Shown: positions 1 to 9,856 of the stretch, piece by piece
Layout: each line of letters opens with the position of its first letter
How positions within the stretch are numbered: the first letter of the stretch is position 1
Assembly (NCBI GenBank): GCA_934129745.1
Contig: CAKOWZ010000001.1
Span: 124,001-188,000 of the forward strand
Source of the DNA: an uncultured Clostridia bacterium
GTDB taxonomy: Bacteria; Bacillota; Clostridia; TANB77; CAG-508
Direction of reading: 5' to 3'
DNA: 64,000 bases
The notes under the pieces: generated by a model
Told to the model about the DNA's origin: nothing
Seen by the model: the letters and a program-made list of their open reading frames with translations, nothing else
The model's database searches: none
Position numbers and translations under genes: made by a program

Positions 1-3000
1 GGTAAATTTGTTACAATAAATTTAACTGAAAATCAATTAAGATTAAAACAGATAAAAACAAATAAAATAACAACATCAAGTACTGTAAATAAAATTAATA
101 TAAATTCACAAGAATATGAATTTGAAGATGAATTTACAACAGGTGAAGGAATAAACATAAATAAATTTACAATAGAAATGCCTAATCATAGTGAATTTAA
201 ACGTACATTTGATTTAGATTTTACATTAAGTAATTTAAATCTTTCAGAAACAGAAGTTGATAATATATTAGGTATAGAATTTGAAATGTCAACATCTGGT
301 GATACTTGTTTTGGCGGTGGTATTGCATATGTTGAAAACAAAAGTGCAGAAGGAATTGGTTATCCATATTATGAATTCCAAGCAAAAAAATGGGATGTAA
401 CAGAAAATCAAGGATGGCATACAAGTACAATTACATTAAAAATGTGTAAACCAAAAGAAGAAATATGGAATAATTTTGATAAAACATATGTTGAAAATGT
501 AAATCCAATTTTTTATATTCAATTACCAGATGACTTTAACTATAGATTTGAAGGAAATAGTAAGACAAAAAGTGTAGAATTATTAAATGGAAATGATAAA
601 ATAGAAATTGATTACAGCCAATTACGTTTGGAAAAAGGCAAAAAACGCTTGGTTGTACCATGTATAGGAACATATTCAAGTAAAGAAATAGATAATGTAA
701 CAATTAATATAAATATTCAAAAAAATGTAACAGTAAGTACATTAAACACAGAAAAAACAATTAATATATATATGGTTACAGATAATGAAATATATCCAAC
801 AAATAGATATGCTGACATTAATAAAGAACAATTTAAAAATAGTAAAAAAGAAATTGCAAATAAATATATTCATAGGACATCAAAATTTTCTTACACAGGT
901 ATAAAAAATGTTAAAACAGTAACAATAGCAAAAATTGGTGCAGATGAGATTGGAAATATAAGTGATGATACAGTTGATGATGGTGAAAAACAAAATCCAA
1001 AAATTGTTGAATCAAACTCTGTTTTTTCAATTAGATCAACTATAATTCCATCTGGACAAACTGTAAAAAATATTGAAATTATAAGTAATTTGCCATATGT
1101 AAATAATACAGAAATTAATTCAACACAAAGATTAATTGAAGATAATTACACACTTCCATCAGAATTTGTAACAAAAAAAGCAAATAGTTTAAAAGGTATA
1201 ACAGATGGAGAACCTGTTCCACAAATATCATTAAAAAATGTTAAATTCAAAGGTGTTTATGTAAAAGACACATATGGAATAATAAGTGAAGTAGCTTCTG
1301 ACAAATATACATTATATTATACAACACAATCAAATGCAAATTTTGATTCTGATAATTCTGTATTCCAAGAATATGTTGAAGGAACAGATTTATCAACAGC
1401 AAAATCTTTAAAAGTAGTGTTAAATGAAGATTATGAATTACTTGGAAGTCATTCATTATATCTAGAATATGAAGCAGTAATGCCTGATGAAGCTGGTATG
1501 GTTGGTGCAATTTCAGGAATGAAATTTACAAGAAAATCAGATAATCTAGAAACAGTACTTCAAGCTACACCTGTTTATTTAATAAATGGTACTACAAGTG
1601 GAGATATTGTTATTACAAAAAAATTCGAAGATTGTGCTGATGGTGTTGCACCAGAAGGTGTTAGTTTTAATGATATCCAATTTAAATTATATGTTTTTGA
1701 TGATGGTGAAAAAGTATACATAAAAGGTACTGATGGAAATGATTTAATTGTTTCAGCAAATGAAAAAGGTGTTGCAAAATTTGAAAACCTTGATCCAAAT
1801 GATGTATATTATATTGAAGAAATAACAAATTTTGATAAATATGAAGGAATTGAAGATAGTGGAGCAATTATTCTTGAAGAAGGTGAAGCAATTAATTTCA
1901 AAATTGTCAATAAATTAAAAAGAGGAACAATTGTTGTAAATAAAAAATGGGAAGGTGCATCAGGAATTCCAGCAACAGCTACATTAAAAATTACAAGAAA
2001 TAAAACAAGTGATTCAGACCTAAATTATTCTGCAACAGTAAAAACAAATGAAAAAGGTGTTGCAATATTTACAGATGTTCCATATGGTGAATACACAATT
2101 ACAGAAATTGATGAAAATGGTTGGGTTTTAAAAGAAGAAAAAATTGTTACATTAGATTCAGAAGAAATAGAAACAGAAGTTGAAAACCAATTAAGTAAAG
2201 GTACAGTTAAAATATTAAAGAAAATGAATGAAAATGATACTGTAGATGGATTATCATTCCATATTACAGGACGTGGTCAAGTTGTAGTTAAAGGAACAGA
2301 TGGCAATTATATTAATACTGATTTAGATGTAAAAATTAAAATTGGTAAAACAGATGCTCAAAATGAAATTACAGTTAATGAAGGACAATTAACAAATGAT
2401 AATATTAAAATTGAAAAATTAGATAATGATTCATCAGCATTAATTACATTAACAGATGTATATGTTGGTAGATATGAAGCAGAAGAAGTTGATATTCCAT
2501 TACTTGAAGATGGAAAAACACCTAAATACATAGCAAATAGTGATAGTGAAACTTTAGTATTAAATGGTCAAACTATTACATTAAACATTACAAATAGATG
2601 GAAAACAGGTACATTGAAAATTGTAAAAACAGCTGAAGAAGGTGTTGAATTAAAAGGATTTAAGGTAAGAGTTAAAAGTGATAAAACATATTATGGTTCA
2701 ACATATAATAAAGTTTTTGAAATTCCTGAAAGTGGAATACTTACTATAAATAATTTATATTTAGGAAATTATACTGTAGAAGAAGAAGAAACAGAACACT
2801 TTACTCCAAAATATGGTTCTGAAAAATCAAATGACCCAGTTACTGTTGAAGTAAAAGAAGATGAAGTTACAACTACAGAAATTTATAATGAAAGTACTTA
2901 TGGATATGTAAGAGTTTTAAAAACTTTGGAAAATAAACAAGCTGATGAAACAAAAGGAATTAAATTCAGATTATATGGTAAAGATGCAATAGGAAATAAT

Positions 3001-6000
3001 GTTGATGAAATAAAAGAAATTACAGAAACTATTGAATATGAAGGAAAAACTTATGGAACAATATTATTTGGACCTGTTCAATCAGGTGGTGAATATCTTG
3101 TTGAAGAAGTTGAAGAATCTGTACCAGATTATTATATTGTTGCAGATTCAATAAGTGTAGATATTAAGAAAACAAATACAGAATCAGACCCTGTTATTTT
3201 AAGTTTTGAAAATAAAAGAGGTATTGGAAATCTTGAAATTACAACAAAAACAAATCCAGAAGGTGGAGATTTAACAGGAATTACATATGATGTAACTGAA
3301 GTTAAATTAACTGATACAACATATGAAAAAATTGGAGAAACAACACATTTAACAAGTGTTGCAGGTTTTTCTGAAATGAGAAATATTAATTCAGGATTAT
3401 ATGTTGTTGAACAAAGTTCTGTTCCAAATGGATATATAAAAGATTATCCTCAAATTGTTGAAGTTCCTATTAAAGATACAGGATATGCTGAATTTGAAAT
3501 TGAAAAACCTGAAATGGTTGGTGCTTTATTAACTGTTGAAAAAGAATTGGTTAATAATAATGGTGAAATTGCAACAGATGATGATATTGAAAAAGCTGAA
3601 TTAAATAAAAATGAAAGTTTTGAAGCAATTATAAAAAATGTAAATGAAAATAAAATTTATTATGTATTTTTCAGTGTTGATAAACCAGGTAAATTAAAAG
3701 GATTACCTGAAGGGACATATGAAATTAATGAAGTTTATAAACCTAAATATGTAGATTCAGAATATTTAATTAAAAATGGTGATGAATATGTTTCTATGGA
3801 AGAAAATAAGAGTTTCACAGTTACTGAAGATACTACAGAAGTAGGTATAAAAATTAAAAATAAAATTAATACAAATTTTGGATTTGGTGGACAAGATCCT
3901 AAAGATAATTATGCAAAAACATCAATGGATGAAATAAATAAAACTACAAAAACAATTTTATATATTTCTGGTGAAGATGGTGAGGTTGTTACAGGTGCAC
4001 AATTTAAGATTTATAATTCAAATGGTAATGAAGTTTTATTATCTTTTGAGAATAATACTTATGTTGTTAATAATGATAAAAGATTAATTATTTATGGTTT
4101 ACCTGTTGGAAAATATACAATTAAATCTGTTGGTGATATGCCAGAAGGATATGAAAAACCAAATGATAAAGTATTTAATGTATATGAAAAAGCAACTGTT
4201 ATTACTAGAATTTCAATTATGAAAGTTAAACCTCGTGGTAAATCATTAACTTTAAGTACAAAATATGTTGATGAAAATGGTGAAAAACAATTTGTTCCAA
4301 GATCTAAATATAAAATTTTAGAACCAAATTCAGGTACAGTATTGAAATTTGAAAAAGATGCTGTTGGTAATTATTATAGAAGTAATTCTGCTAGTGCTTC
4401 TGAAATAATTAGTTTGAGAAAAGGTAGTGTTGTTGTTACAGGTATTGAAGTTGGTAAATATCAATTAGGTATTGTTGATTTATCTTCTGATTATGGTTTC
4501 TTTGAACCAGGACCTGCTAGTCTTAATGTTACTGAAAATAGTGTTATTGAAAAAGAGGTTATGGTTGATCAAAGAGGTGGAGTTAAGAAGGTTGCAGCAT
4601 TTGACAATTATGGATATTTCCTTAGTATATCAAATACAGGAATGATTTTTACAACTGAAACTAGTGTTAATGGTACTAATAATGAATTAAAACCTATATA
4701 TGAAGTTCAACCAAGTTTAATGAGTGTTAGAGCTAAAGATATTGCATATTTATATAGAGGTACAAGTTCTTCAAATAGTACTGATTTAAGTTCAGGTAAA
4801 TATGTAATAGTTGATAAAAATGGAAAATTATGGACTAATTTCTTTGGTTCAGGAAGTGATATAAGTAATTGTTCAGAAAATACATGGAATACTGAAAAAT
4901 ATAATACAGCAAGTTATTTTCCATGTATTAGTGATTTTAGTGGAAGTCCTTTAAATGGTGTTAAAATAGAAAAAGTATATAGTAATTACACTAATAGTGA
5001 TTATGGAAGTGAAGTTTATGCTATTAGTGAAAATGGTGAAGTTTATAGATGGGGGTATACTGAATATGGAATTGGAAAAAATACTTTGGTAAAAACACCT
5101 CAAAATATAAGTGCAAATACTATATTAAATGGTAAAAAAATTGTTCAAATTGCATGTGATAAAAATCATAAATTTGCAATTGATGATACAGGTAAAATTT
5201 ATTATTGGGGTCAAAAGATTGGAGTGTTAAATATAAATAGTGATGTTGAACAACCAATTTGTTTGACAGATATAGCAAATAGTGGATTATCTGATATTAA
5301 AGTAAAATATATAAATATTGGATATAATAATTATTATTTTATAGATTATAATGGTAATTTATGGTCATCAGGTTATACTAGAGATTCTTTAGGATTACCT
5401 GAATCAGATACTCGTACTTCAAGTGGACCTATGTGTATTTCAAAAATGAGTAATGATTTGAAGGGCAAAAAAATTGAAAAAGTTTCTGCTAAAGGTGATC
5501 TTGCTTATGCAGTTGATTCAAATGGAAAATTATATGGTTGGGGAAAAAATTGGTACAATCAACTTGGCGTTATGGAAGATAAAACAAAAGTATATACTCC
5601 AATATGTATAAATGATGATGAAAAATACAAATTTGATAATTTAAAGATTAAAGATGTTTATGCTGCACAAAATGGATATTCTTATGCAATAGATGAAAAT
5701 AGTAATTTATGGTTTTGGGGAATTAACAATAGTAAAAAGTCAATAATTGGAAGAGATGGAGGAACAATACTTCCAGAAAAAATTGATTTTCCACAAAATG
5801 CATATTTTGATTTATTTGAAGTTGATAATATTTATGGAACAAATGACAATAAGGATAATATTGGTGTTTTAGATAAAACAGGTGAGCTATGGAAAGTTGA
5901 TATTTCATCTAATCAAGATAGTTTTATTGAACAATTTAAAGGAACAGAAAATGGCGCAAATATGGGAGATATAACAATTAAAGATTATGTTTTCCGAATA

Positions 6001-8400
6001 GATAATAATGATACAACAACAGGGGCTATTGTTGGAACAAATGGAGAATTATGGACAAATGGAATTGTAAATGAACCATATGTGCATGATGATGCATATA
6101 CAAATAAAACTCCAGATGATTATAGGAAATATTTAAACCCAATATGTTTAACATCAAATAAAAATTGTGTTTTATACAATAAAAAAATAGTATCAGTTGC
6201 TTCAACTGGAGATGAATTTTCCTTTAGTATGGCAGTAATTGATGAAGAGGGAAAAATATATACATCAGGAACAGATAGTGGATGTAACTTAGGATATCCA
6301 ACTGAAAATGTTACAGCACGCAGTAAAGTGTCATCATTTCAATGTTTGAATGACAAATATAGTAATTTAGAAAATATTAAATTTAAGAAAGTATGTATAA
6401 GTTATCGAAATACAATGTTAGCTTTAGATGAAAATGGTTATATGTGGTCTTGGGGAAGCAAAGGTAGTGAATTAGGAACAACAAATCCAGCTGGAACATA
6501 TCAGGTAGATAGTACAACTTGTTATGCTCCAACAATGTTAACTCAAGGTGATTTGATTGATGAAAAAACAGATTCATTAGTAAAAATAGTTGATATAGCT
6601 TCATATTCTGGCAAATCAATGGCTTTGGATGATAATGGAAATATGTATGTATGGGGAAATGTTAGTGATTATTATTCAGATAATTATGGAGAGTCTTCAG
6701 TTCCTAGAAAAGTTGATAAAAGCCAAACAGCTTTTGCTGGAAAAAATATTGTAAAAATAGGTGTAGCCTTTGATAGTAGTGCAGTATTAACAGATGATGG
6801 CTCAATATATATTGGAAAAAAATGGAATTCAACTGAATATGGAATAACAGCAAAAGATATGTATTGTGCTGGAGATAGAGTGTATATAAAAACACAAGGT
6901 AAAACAAATAATATTATAATAATAACAGAAACAAAAACTTATGATACAAGTATTAGTAATTATAAGTATACATATAATATTTCTGGAAGTGACTGTTATA
7001 AAAAAAGATTTATATTAATTAAAGATGCAAAATATAAATCAAGTAATGGAAATACATCAGGTGATAGTAGTACAGATGGAAAAGATGACTCATCTAATGA
7101 AAATGATAAAAATTATAATAAACTTACAAGAGCAATTGACTCAAATACTGTAACAGGTATTGTTGATCAATATGAAAAAGTATTCTTATTTGATGATAAT
7201 GGAACATTAACAGATAGTATGGATATTAATGTAAAAAATTATGTAGCAAAAAGTGGATATACTATAATAATTGACCAATCTAATAATTTATGGTATAAAA
7301 CACCAACAGGAACAACATTAACTAAATACAATGATGCAACAGTTAATAATTTAATATATGCAGGACAAACATATGCATATTTCACAGATAGCAAAAATAA
7401 ATTATGTATGACAGATGGAAAAACAGTATCTGTATGCACAGGATTTGACTCAAATACTAAAATTACAAATATGTTTGAAGGAGGTTATGAAGAATATTCA
7501 AATAGTTTCTTAGATAGTACCAAAACAGATATAACACCTTCATATAAAACATCGTTCATGTATGCACAAGATGAAAACAATAATTTATGGACAATATCTG
7601 GAGGAACTAAAGCTACAAAAATTACTTCATATCAAGGTGGAAAAATTGCGGAAGCAAGGTTCTGGTTTATTAAGGATTCAGAAAATAAATTATGGCAAAT
7701 AAGTGGTATTAATGCAACATTGTTATTAGAAAATGTAAAATCATTTACATTTGATATTCCAAAATTAGGAACACCTTTATTAACAGCATTAGATTATGAA
7801 GGAAACTTATATACACAAGGTATGGTAAAAAATGAATATGCAGGATCAAAATGGTATCAATTAGGTGGTACTGTAGAAAATGTAGGTACAACTGCAGTAT
7901 TAAACCTTTCTGAACAAGGAATAGGAAAAGTAAAATTATATAAATCAGGATTTATAACACAAGACAGTTATACAGAATACTTTATAATTGCAGTAAATGA
8001 ATCAAATGAAATATATATGTGTATACCGGGATCTGCACCAATAAAATTACAAAATGTTACAGATAAAAACATTGTCTCAACATACGGAAATGCATATCTT
8101 GTAGACTCAGCAGGAAATAAAATTTCACTTGTTGATTTAAGATATTCACCATCTTATAGAACATTGAAACTAGATGGAAAAATTCCAAATGAAGGTTATA
8201 CTCAAAAAGAAGGTTATATTGAATATAATAATGGTGAAATAGGCATTTGGGATTACTCTAAAAATGAATATGTAAAATACCCAGAAAAAAGTTCAGTATA
8301 TAGAGCCCATGTTATGATGTCAATAGATGATGATGGAAAATTATATAAATATATTAATGGAATTAATAAAACTGAAATTATTTTAAGCGAATTTTTATAA
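1..8400 (+). CDS. Giant surface protein, 5'-truncated: Cna_B modules plus RCC1-like repeats
   Basis: The reading frame is open from base 1 with no start, so the gene begins upstream; 2799 residues are visible. After an uncharacterised beta-rich part (to about residue 530) come nine Cna_B/SpaA-like modules (about 531-1410), each opening with a strand such as GDIVITKKF, GTIVVNKKW, GTLKIVKTA or GYVRVLKTL and closing with YxIxE-type strands. From about residue 1525 to the end the protein changes to RCC1/BNR-like repeats: many copies of a DxNGxLWxWG theme (YRWGYTEYG, YYWGQK, YGWGKNWYNQLG, WSWGSKGSELGT), the last ones degenerate (LWTIS, LYTQG). Cna_B modules are stalk domains of Gram-positive adhesins; RCC1 repeats form seven-bladed propellers. 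No C-terminal LPXTG, hydrophobic segment or basic tail is present, so anchoring is unexplained. Function is inferred as surface adhesion or scaffold; the ligand is unknown. Confidence 0.85.
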   Translation, partial: GKFVTINLTENQLRLKQIKTNKITTSSTVNKININSQEYEFEDEFTTGEGININKFTIEMPNHSEFKRTFDLDFTLSNLNLSETEVDNILGIEFEMSTSGDTCFGGGIAYVENKSAEGIGYPYYEFQAKKWDVTENQGWHTSTITLKMCKPKEEIWNNFDKTYVENVNPIFYIQLPDDFNYRFEGNSKTKSVELLNGNDKIEIDYSQLRLEKGKKRLVVPCIGTYSSKEIDNVTININIQKNVTVSTLNTEKTINIYMVTDNEIYPTNRYADINKEQFKNSKKEIANKYIHRTSKFSYTGIKNVKTVTIAKIGADEIGNISDDTVDDGEKQNPKIVESNSVFSIRSTIIPSGQTVKNIEIISNLPYVNNTEINSTQRLIEDNYTLPSEFVTKKANSLKGITDGEPVPQISLKNVKFKGVYVKDTYGIISEVASDKYTLYYTTQSNANFDSDNSVFQEYVEGTDLSTAKSLKVVLNEDYELLGSHSLYLEYEAVMPDEAGMVGAISGMKFTRKSDNLETVLQATPVYLINGTTSGDIVITKKFEDCADGVAPEGVSFNDIQFKLYVFDDGEKVYIKGTDGNDLIVSANEKGVAKFENLDPNDVYYIEEITNFDKYEGIEDSGAIILEEGEAINFKIVNKLKRGTIVVNKKWEGASGIPATATLKITRNKTSDSDLNYSATVKTNEKGVAIFTDVPYGEYTITEIDENGWVLKEEKIVTLDSEEIETEVENQLSKGTVKILKKMNENDTVDGLSFHITGRGQVVVKGTDGNYINTDLDVKIKIGKTDAQNEITVNEGQLTNDNIKIEKLDNDSSALITLTDVYVGRYEAEEVDIPLLEDGKTPKYIANSDSETLVLNGQTITLNITNRWKTGTLKIVKTAEEGVELKGFKVRVKSDKTYYGSTYNKVFEIPESGILTINNLYLGNYTVEEEETEHFTPKYGSEKSNDPVTVEVKEDEVTTTEIYNESTYGYVRVLKTLENKQADETKGIKFRLYGKDAIGNNVDEIKEITETIEYEGKTYGTILFGPVQSGGEYLVEEVEESVPDYYIVADSISVDIKKTNTESDPVILSFENKRGIGNLEITTKTNPEGGDLTGITYDVTEVKLTDTTYEKIGETTHLTSVAGFSEMRNINSGLYVVEQSSVPNGYIKDYPQIVEVPIKDTGYAEFEIEKPEMVGALLTVEKELVNNNGEIATDDDIEKAELNKNESFEAIIKNVNENKIYYVFFSVDKPGKLKGLPEGTYEINEVYKPKYVDSEYLIKNGDEYVSMEENKSFTVTEDTTEVGIKIKNKINTNFGFGGQDPKDNYAKTSMDEINKTTKTILYISGEDGEVVTGAQFKIYNSNGNEVLLSFENNTYVVNNDKRLIIYGLPVGKYTIKSVGDMPEGYEKPNDKVFNVYEKATVITRISIMKVKPRGKSLTLSTKYVDENGEKQFVPRSKYKILEPNSGTVLKFEKDAVGNYYRSNSASASEIISLRKGSVVVTGIEVGKYQLGIVDLSSDYGFFEPGPASLNVTENSVIEKEVMVDQRGGVKKVAAFDNYGYFLSISNTGMIFTTETSVNGTNNELKPIYEVQPSLMSVRAKDIAYLYRGTSSSNSTDLSSGKYVIVDKNGKLWTNFFGSGSDISNCSENTWNTEKYNTASYFPCISDFSGSPLNGVKIEKVYSNYTNSDYGSEVYAISENGEVYRWGYTEYGIGKNTLVKTPQNISANTILNGKKIVQIACDKNHKFAIDDTGKIYYWGQKIGVLNINSDVEQPICLTDIANSGLSDIKVKYINIGYNNYYFIDYNGNLWSSGYTRDSLGLPESDTRTSSGPMCISKMSNDLKGKKIEKVSAKGDLAYAVDSNGKLYGWGKNWYNQLGVMEDKTKVYTPICINDDEKYKFDNLKIKDVYAAQNGYSYAIDENSNLWFWGINNSKKSIIGRDGGTILPEKIDFPQNAYFDLFEVDNIYGTNDNKDNIGVLDKTGELWKVDISSNQDSFIEQFKGTENGANMGDITIKDYVFRIDNNDTTTGAIVGTNGELWTNGIVNEPYVHDDAYTNKTPDDYRKYLNPICLTSNKNCVLYNKKIVSVASTGDEFSFSMAVIDEEGKIYTSGTDSGCNLGYPTENVTARSKVSSFQCLNDKYSNLENIKFKKVCISYRNTMLALDENGYMWSWGSKGSELGTTNPAGTYQVDSTTCYAPTMLTQGDLIDEKTDSLVKIVDIASYSGKSMALDDNGNMYVWGNVSDYYSDNYGESSVPRKVDKSQTAFAGKNIVKIGVAFDSSAVLTDDGSIYIGKKWNSTEYGITAKDMYCAGDRVYIKTQGKTNNIIIITETKTYDTSISNYKYTYNISGSDCYKKRFILIKDAKYKSSNGNTSGDSSTDGKDDSSNENDKNYNKLTRAIDSNTVTGIVDQYEKVFLFDDNGTLTDSMDINVKNYVAKSGYTIIIDQSNNLWYKTPTGTTLTKYNDATVNNLIYAGQTYAYFTDSKNKLCMTDGKTVSVCTGFDSNTKITNMFEGGYEEYSNSFLDSTKTDITPSYKTSFMYAQDENNNLWTISGGTKATKITSYQGGKIAEARFWFIKDSENKLWQISGINATLLLENVKSFTFDIPKLGTPLLTALDYEGNLYTQGMVKNEYAGSKWYQLGGTVENVGTTAVLNLSEQGIGKVKLYKSGFITQDSYTEYFIIAVNESNEIYMCIPGSAPIKLQNVTDKNIVSTYGNAYLVDSAGNKISLVDLRYSPSYRTLKLDGKIPNEGYTQKEGYIEYNNGEIGIWDYSKNEYVKYPEKSSVYRAHVMMSIDDDGKLYKYINGINKTEIILSEFL

Positions 8401-8403
8401 AAC

Positions 8404-8465
8404 GTGCAATTAGGGACGCGTCCAAACTGTTCATTTGAACAGTTTGGACGCGTCCCTAATTGCAC
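8404..8465. terminator. Perfect 30-bp palindrome between convergent genes (GGGACGCGTCC family)
   Basis: Two 30-nt arms that are exact reverse complements, separated by only two bases, fill nearly the whole 66-bp gap between the two converging stop codons. The core is GGGACGCGTCC. There is no long T-run, but the position and stability suggest a bidirectional terminator. Related palindromes occur at 34837, 37055 and 45576, so this is also a dispersed repeat. Confidence 0.8.
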
Positions 8466-8466
8466 A

Positions 8467-9528
8467 TTAATCTTCACTTTTTAATCTTTCAGCTCTATCA
8501 GCAGCAATCAAATTATTGATCATTTCTTCTAAATTTCCATTTAGAAAATCTTCCATTTGATAAATGCTCATACCAATTCTATGGTCTGTAATACGACCTT
8601 GTGGATAATTATAAGTTCTGATTTTTTCACTTCTATCACCAGAACCAACTTGAGTTTTTCTGTTGTTTGCAAGTTCAGAATCTCTTTTATTTTTTTCAAT
8701 TTCATATAATCTAGATTTTAATAATCTCATAGCATATTCTCTATTTTGAACTTGGCTTCTTTCTGTTTGACATTCAGCAACTAAACCAGTTGGAATATGT
8801 GTTAGCCTTACTGCAGATGATGTTTTGTTAACATGTTGACCACCAGCACCAGATGCTCTAAAAACATCCATTTTAATATCAGCTGGATTTATTTCAATTT
8901 CAACATCTTCTACAACAGGTAATACAGCAACAGTTGCAGCAGATGTGTGAATTCTACCACTACTTTCTGTATCTGGAACCCTTTGAACCCTATGTGTTCC
9001 ACTTTCAAACTTCATTCTACTATAAGCACCTTTTCCTGTAATCATAAAAGAAATTTCTTTATATCCACCAAGACCAGTTTCATTTTCATTTAAAACTTCT
9101 AATTTCCAGTGTTTTCTTTCACAATACATACTATACATTCTAAATAATGTACCTGCAAATAATGCTGCTTCATCTCCACCTGTTCCAGCTCTGATTTCAC
9201 AAATTACGTTTTTGTCATCATCTGGATCCTTAGGGATTAGCAGGATTTTAAGTTCTTCTTCAATTTTTGGAAGAAGTTCTTTTTTTTCTAACATTTCCAT
9301 TTCAGCTAAGTCTTTTAATTCTGGGTCATTCATCATTTCTTTAGCATCTTCATATTCTTTTTGAACTTTTTTATATTCTCTAAATTTCATAACAATTGGT
9401 TCAAGTTCTGCATGTTCTTTCATGTAAACTTTCCATTCATTTTGAGAATTGTTAATTATATCTGGGTCACTAATTTTTTGTGTTAAATCTATGTATTTTT
9501 TTTCAACATCTTCTAATTTTTGAAACAT
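8467..9528 (-). CDS. prfA: Peptide chain release factor 1
   Basis: Class I release factor that reads UAA and UAG in the ribosomal A site and triggers peptidyl-tRNA hydrolysis. The 353 residues match the family length of about 355-360. The catalytic GGQ lies in SGAGGQHVNK, and the tripeptide anticodon region is PDT within RVPDTESSGRIHTSA, the RF1 pattern (RF2 has SPF). The N-terminal helical domain and the C-terminal SGDRSEKIRTYNYPQGR signature are intact. The start is an ATG preceded by a GGAGAG site about ten bases upstream. It stands alone on the minus strand between two giant surface-protein genes; prmC, which methylates the GGQ glutamine and is often adjacent, is not in the window. Confidence 0.97.
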   Translation of the reverse strand: MFQKLEDVEKKYIDLTQKISDPDIINNSQNEWKVYMKEHAELEPIVMKFREYKKVQKEYEDAKEMMNDPELKDLAEMEMLEKKELLPKIEEELKILLIPKDPDDDKNVICEIRAGTGGDEAALFAGTLFRMYSMYCERKHWKLEVLNENETGLGGYKEISFMITGKGAYSRMKFESGTHRVQRVPDTESSGRIHTSAATVAVLPVVEDVEIEINPADIKMDVFRASGAGGQHVNKTSSAVRLTHIPTGLVAECQTERSQVQNREYAMRLLKSRLYEIEKNKRDSELANNRKTQVGSGDRSEKIRTYNYPQGRITDHRIGMSIYQMEDFLNGNLEEMINNLIAADRAERLKSED

Positions 9529-9561
9529 AAGTATAATCTCTCCTTTTTTTAAACTTATGTT

Positions 9562-9590
9562 ATTATACTATATTTTGTTAATTATTGCAA
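9562..9590 (-). promoter_or_regulatory. Sigma-A-type promoter of prfA
   Basis: On the minus strand TTGCAA (9585-9590) and TATAAT (9562-9567) are 17 bases apart and about 35-60 bases before the prfA start. Confidence 0.65.
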
Positions 9591-9600
9591 GAAAAATGTG

Positions 9601-9627
9601 AAACATTTAGGGACAGTGCGATTTTGC
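9601..9627. repeat. Half copy of the AAACATTT/GGGACAG palindromic element
   Basis: The stretch AAACATTTAGGGACAG followed by GCGATTTTGC matches the reverse complement of the right edge of the hairpin at 39835-39895 (CTGTCTCTAAATGTTT), but here the opposite arm is missing. It looks like a decayed or one-sided copy of that repeat family. Confidence 0.4.
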
Positions 9628-9697
9628 TACAAAAAGGTGAAATAAAAATTGTAATGTAATCAAATATTTCAAAACTGACACCAAAATAACACAAAAA

Positions 9698-9746
9698 TGT
9701 AATAATTCCCAATACATGAGTTTCCGTAGGAAAGCCTAATATTACA
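9698..9746 (+). promoter_or_regulatory. Candidate structured leader upstream of giant surface-protein gene
   Basis: A nested fold is visible: outer arms TGTAATA (9698-9704) and TATTACA (9740-9746) enclose a hairpin TTTCC-GTA-GGAAA (9721-9733). It lies about 110 bases before the start of the 3213-residue surface protein. It does not match a riboswitch consensus I can recognise (checked by eye against cyclic-di-GMP classes and preQ1). The rest of this 328-bp gap holds the prfA promoter, a half repeat element and, at 9784-9825, an A-rich run with three copies of ATAAAGTA. Confidence 0.3.
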
Positions 9747-9856
9747 CGATTTTTAACATATTGAAATTACAAAAATTTTATCTTAAAGTAAATATAAAGT
9801 AAATATAAAGTAGATATAAAAAACAAATATAAAATTATTTTAAGGAGGACAAAATT

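Noticed and set aside
9698..9746. Cyclic-di-GMP riboswitch
   Set aside because: Too short, and the conserved class I and class II core sequences are not present.
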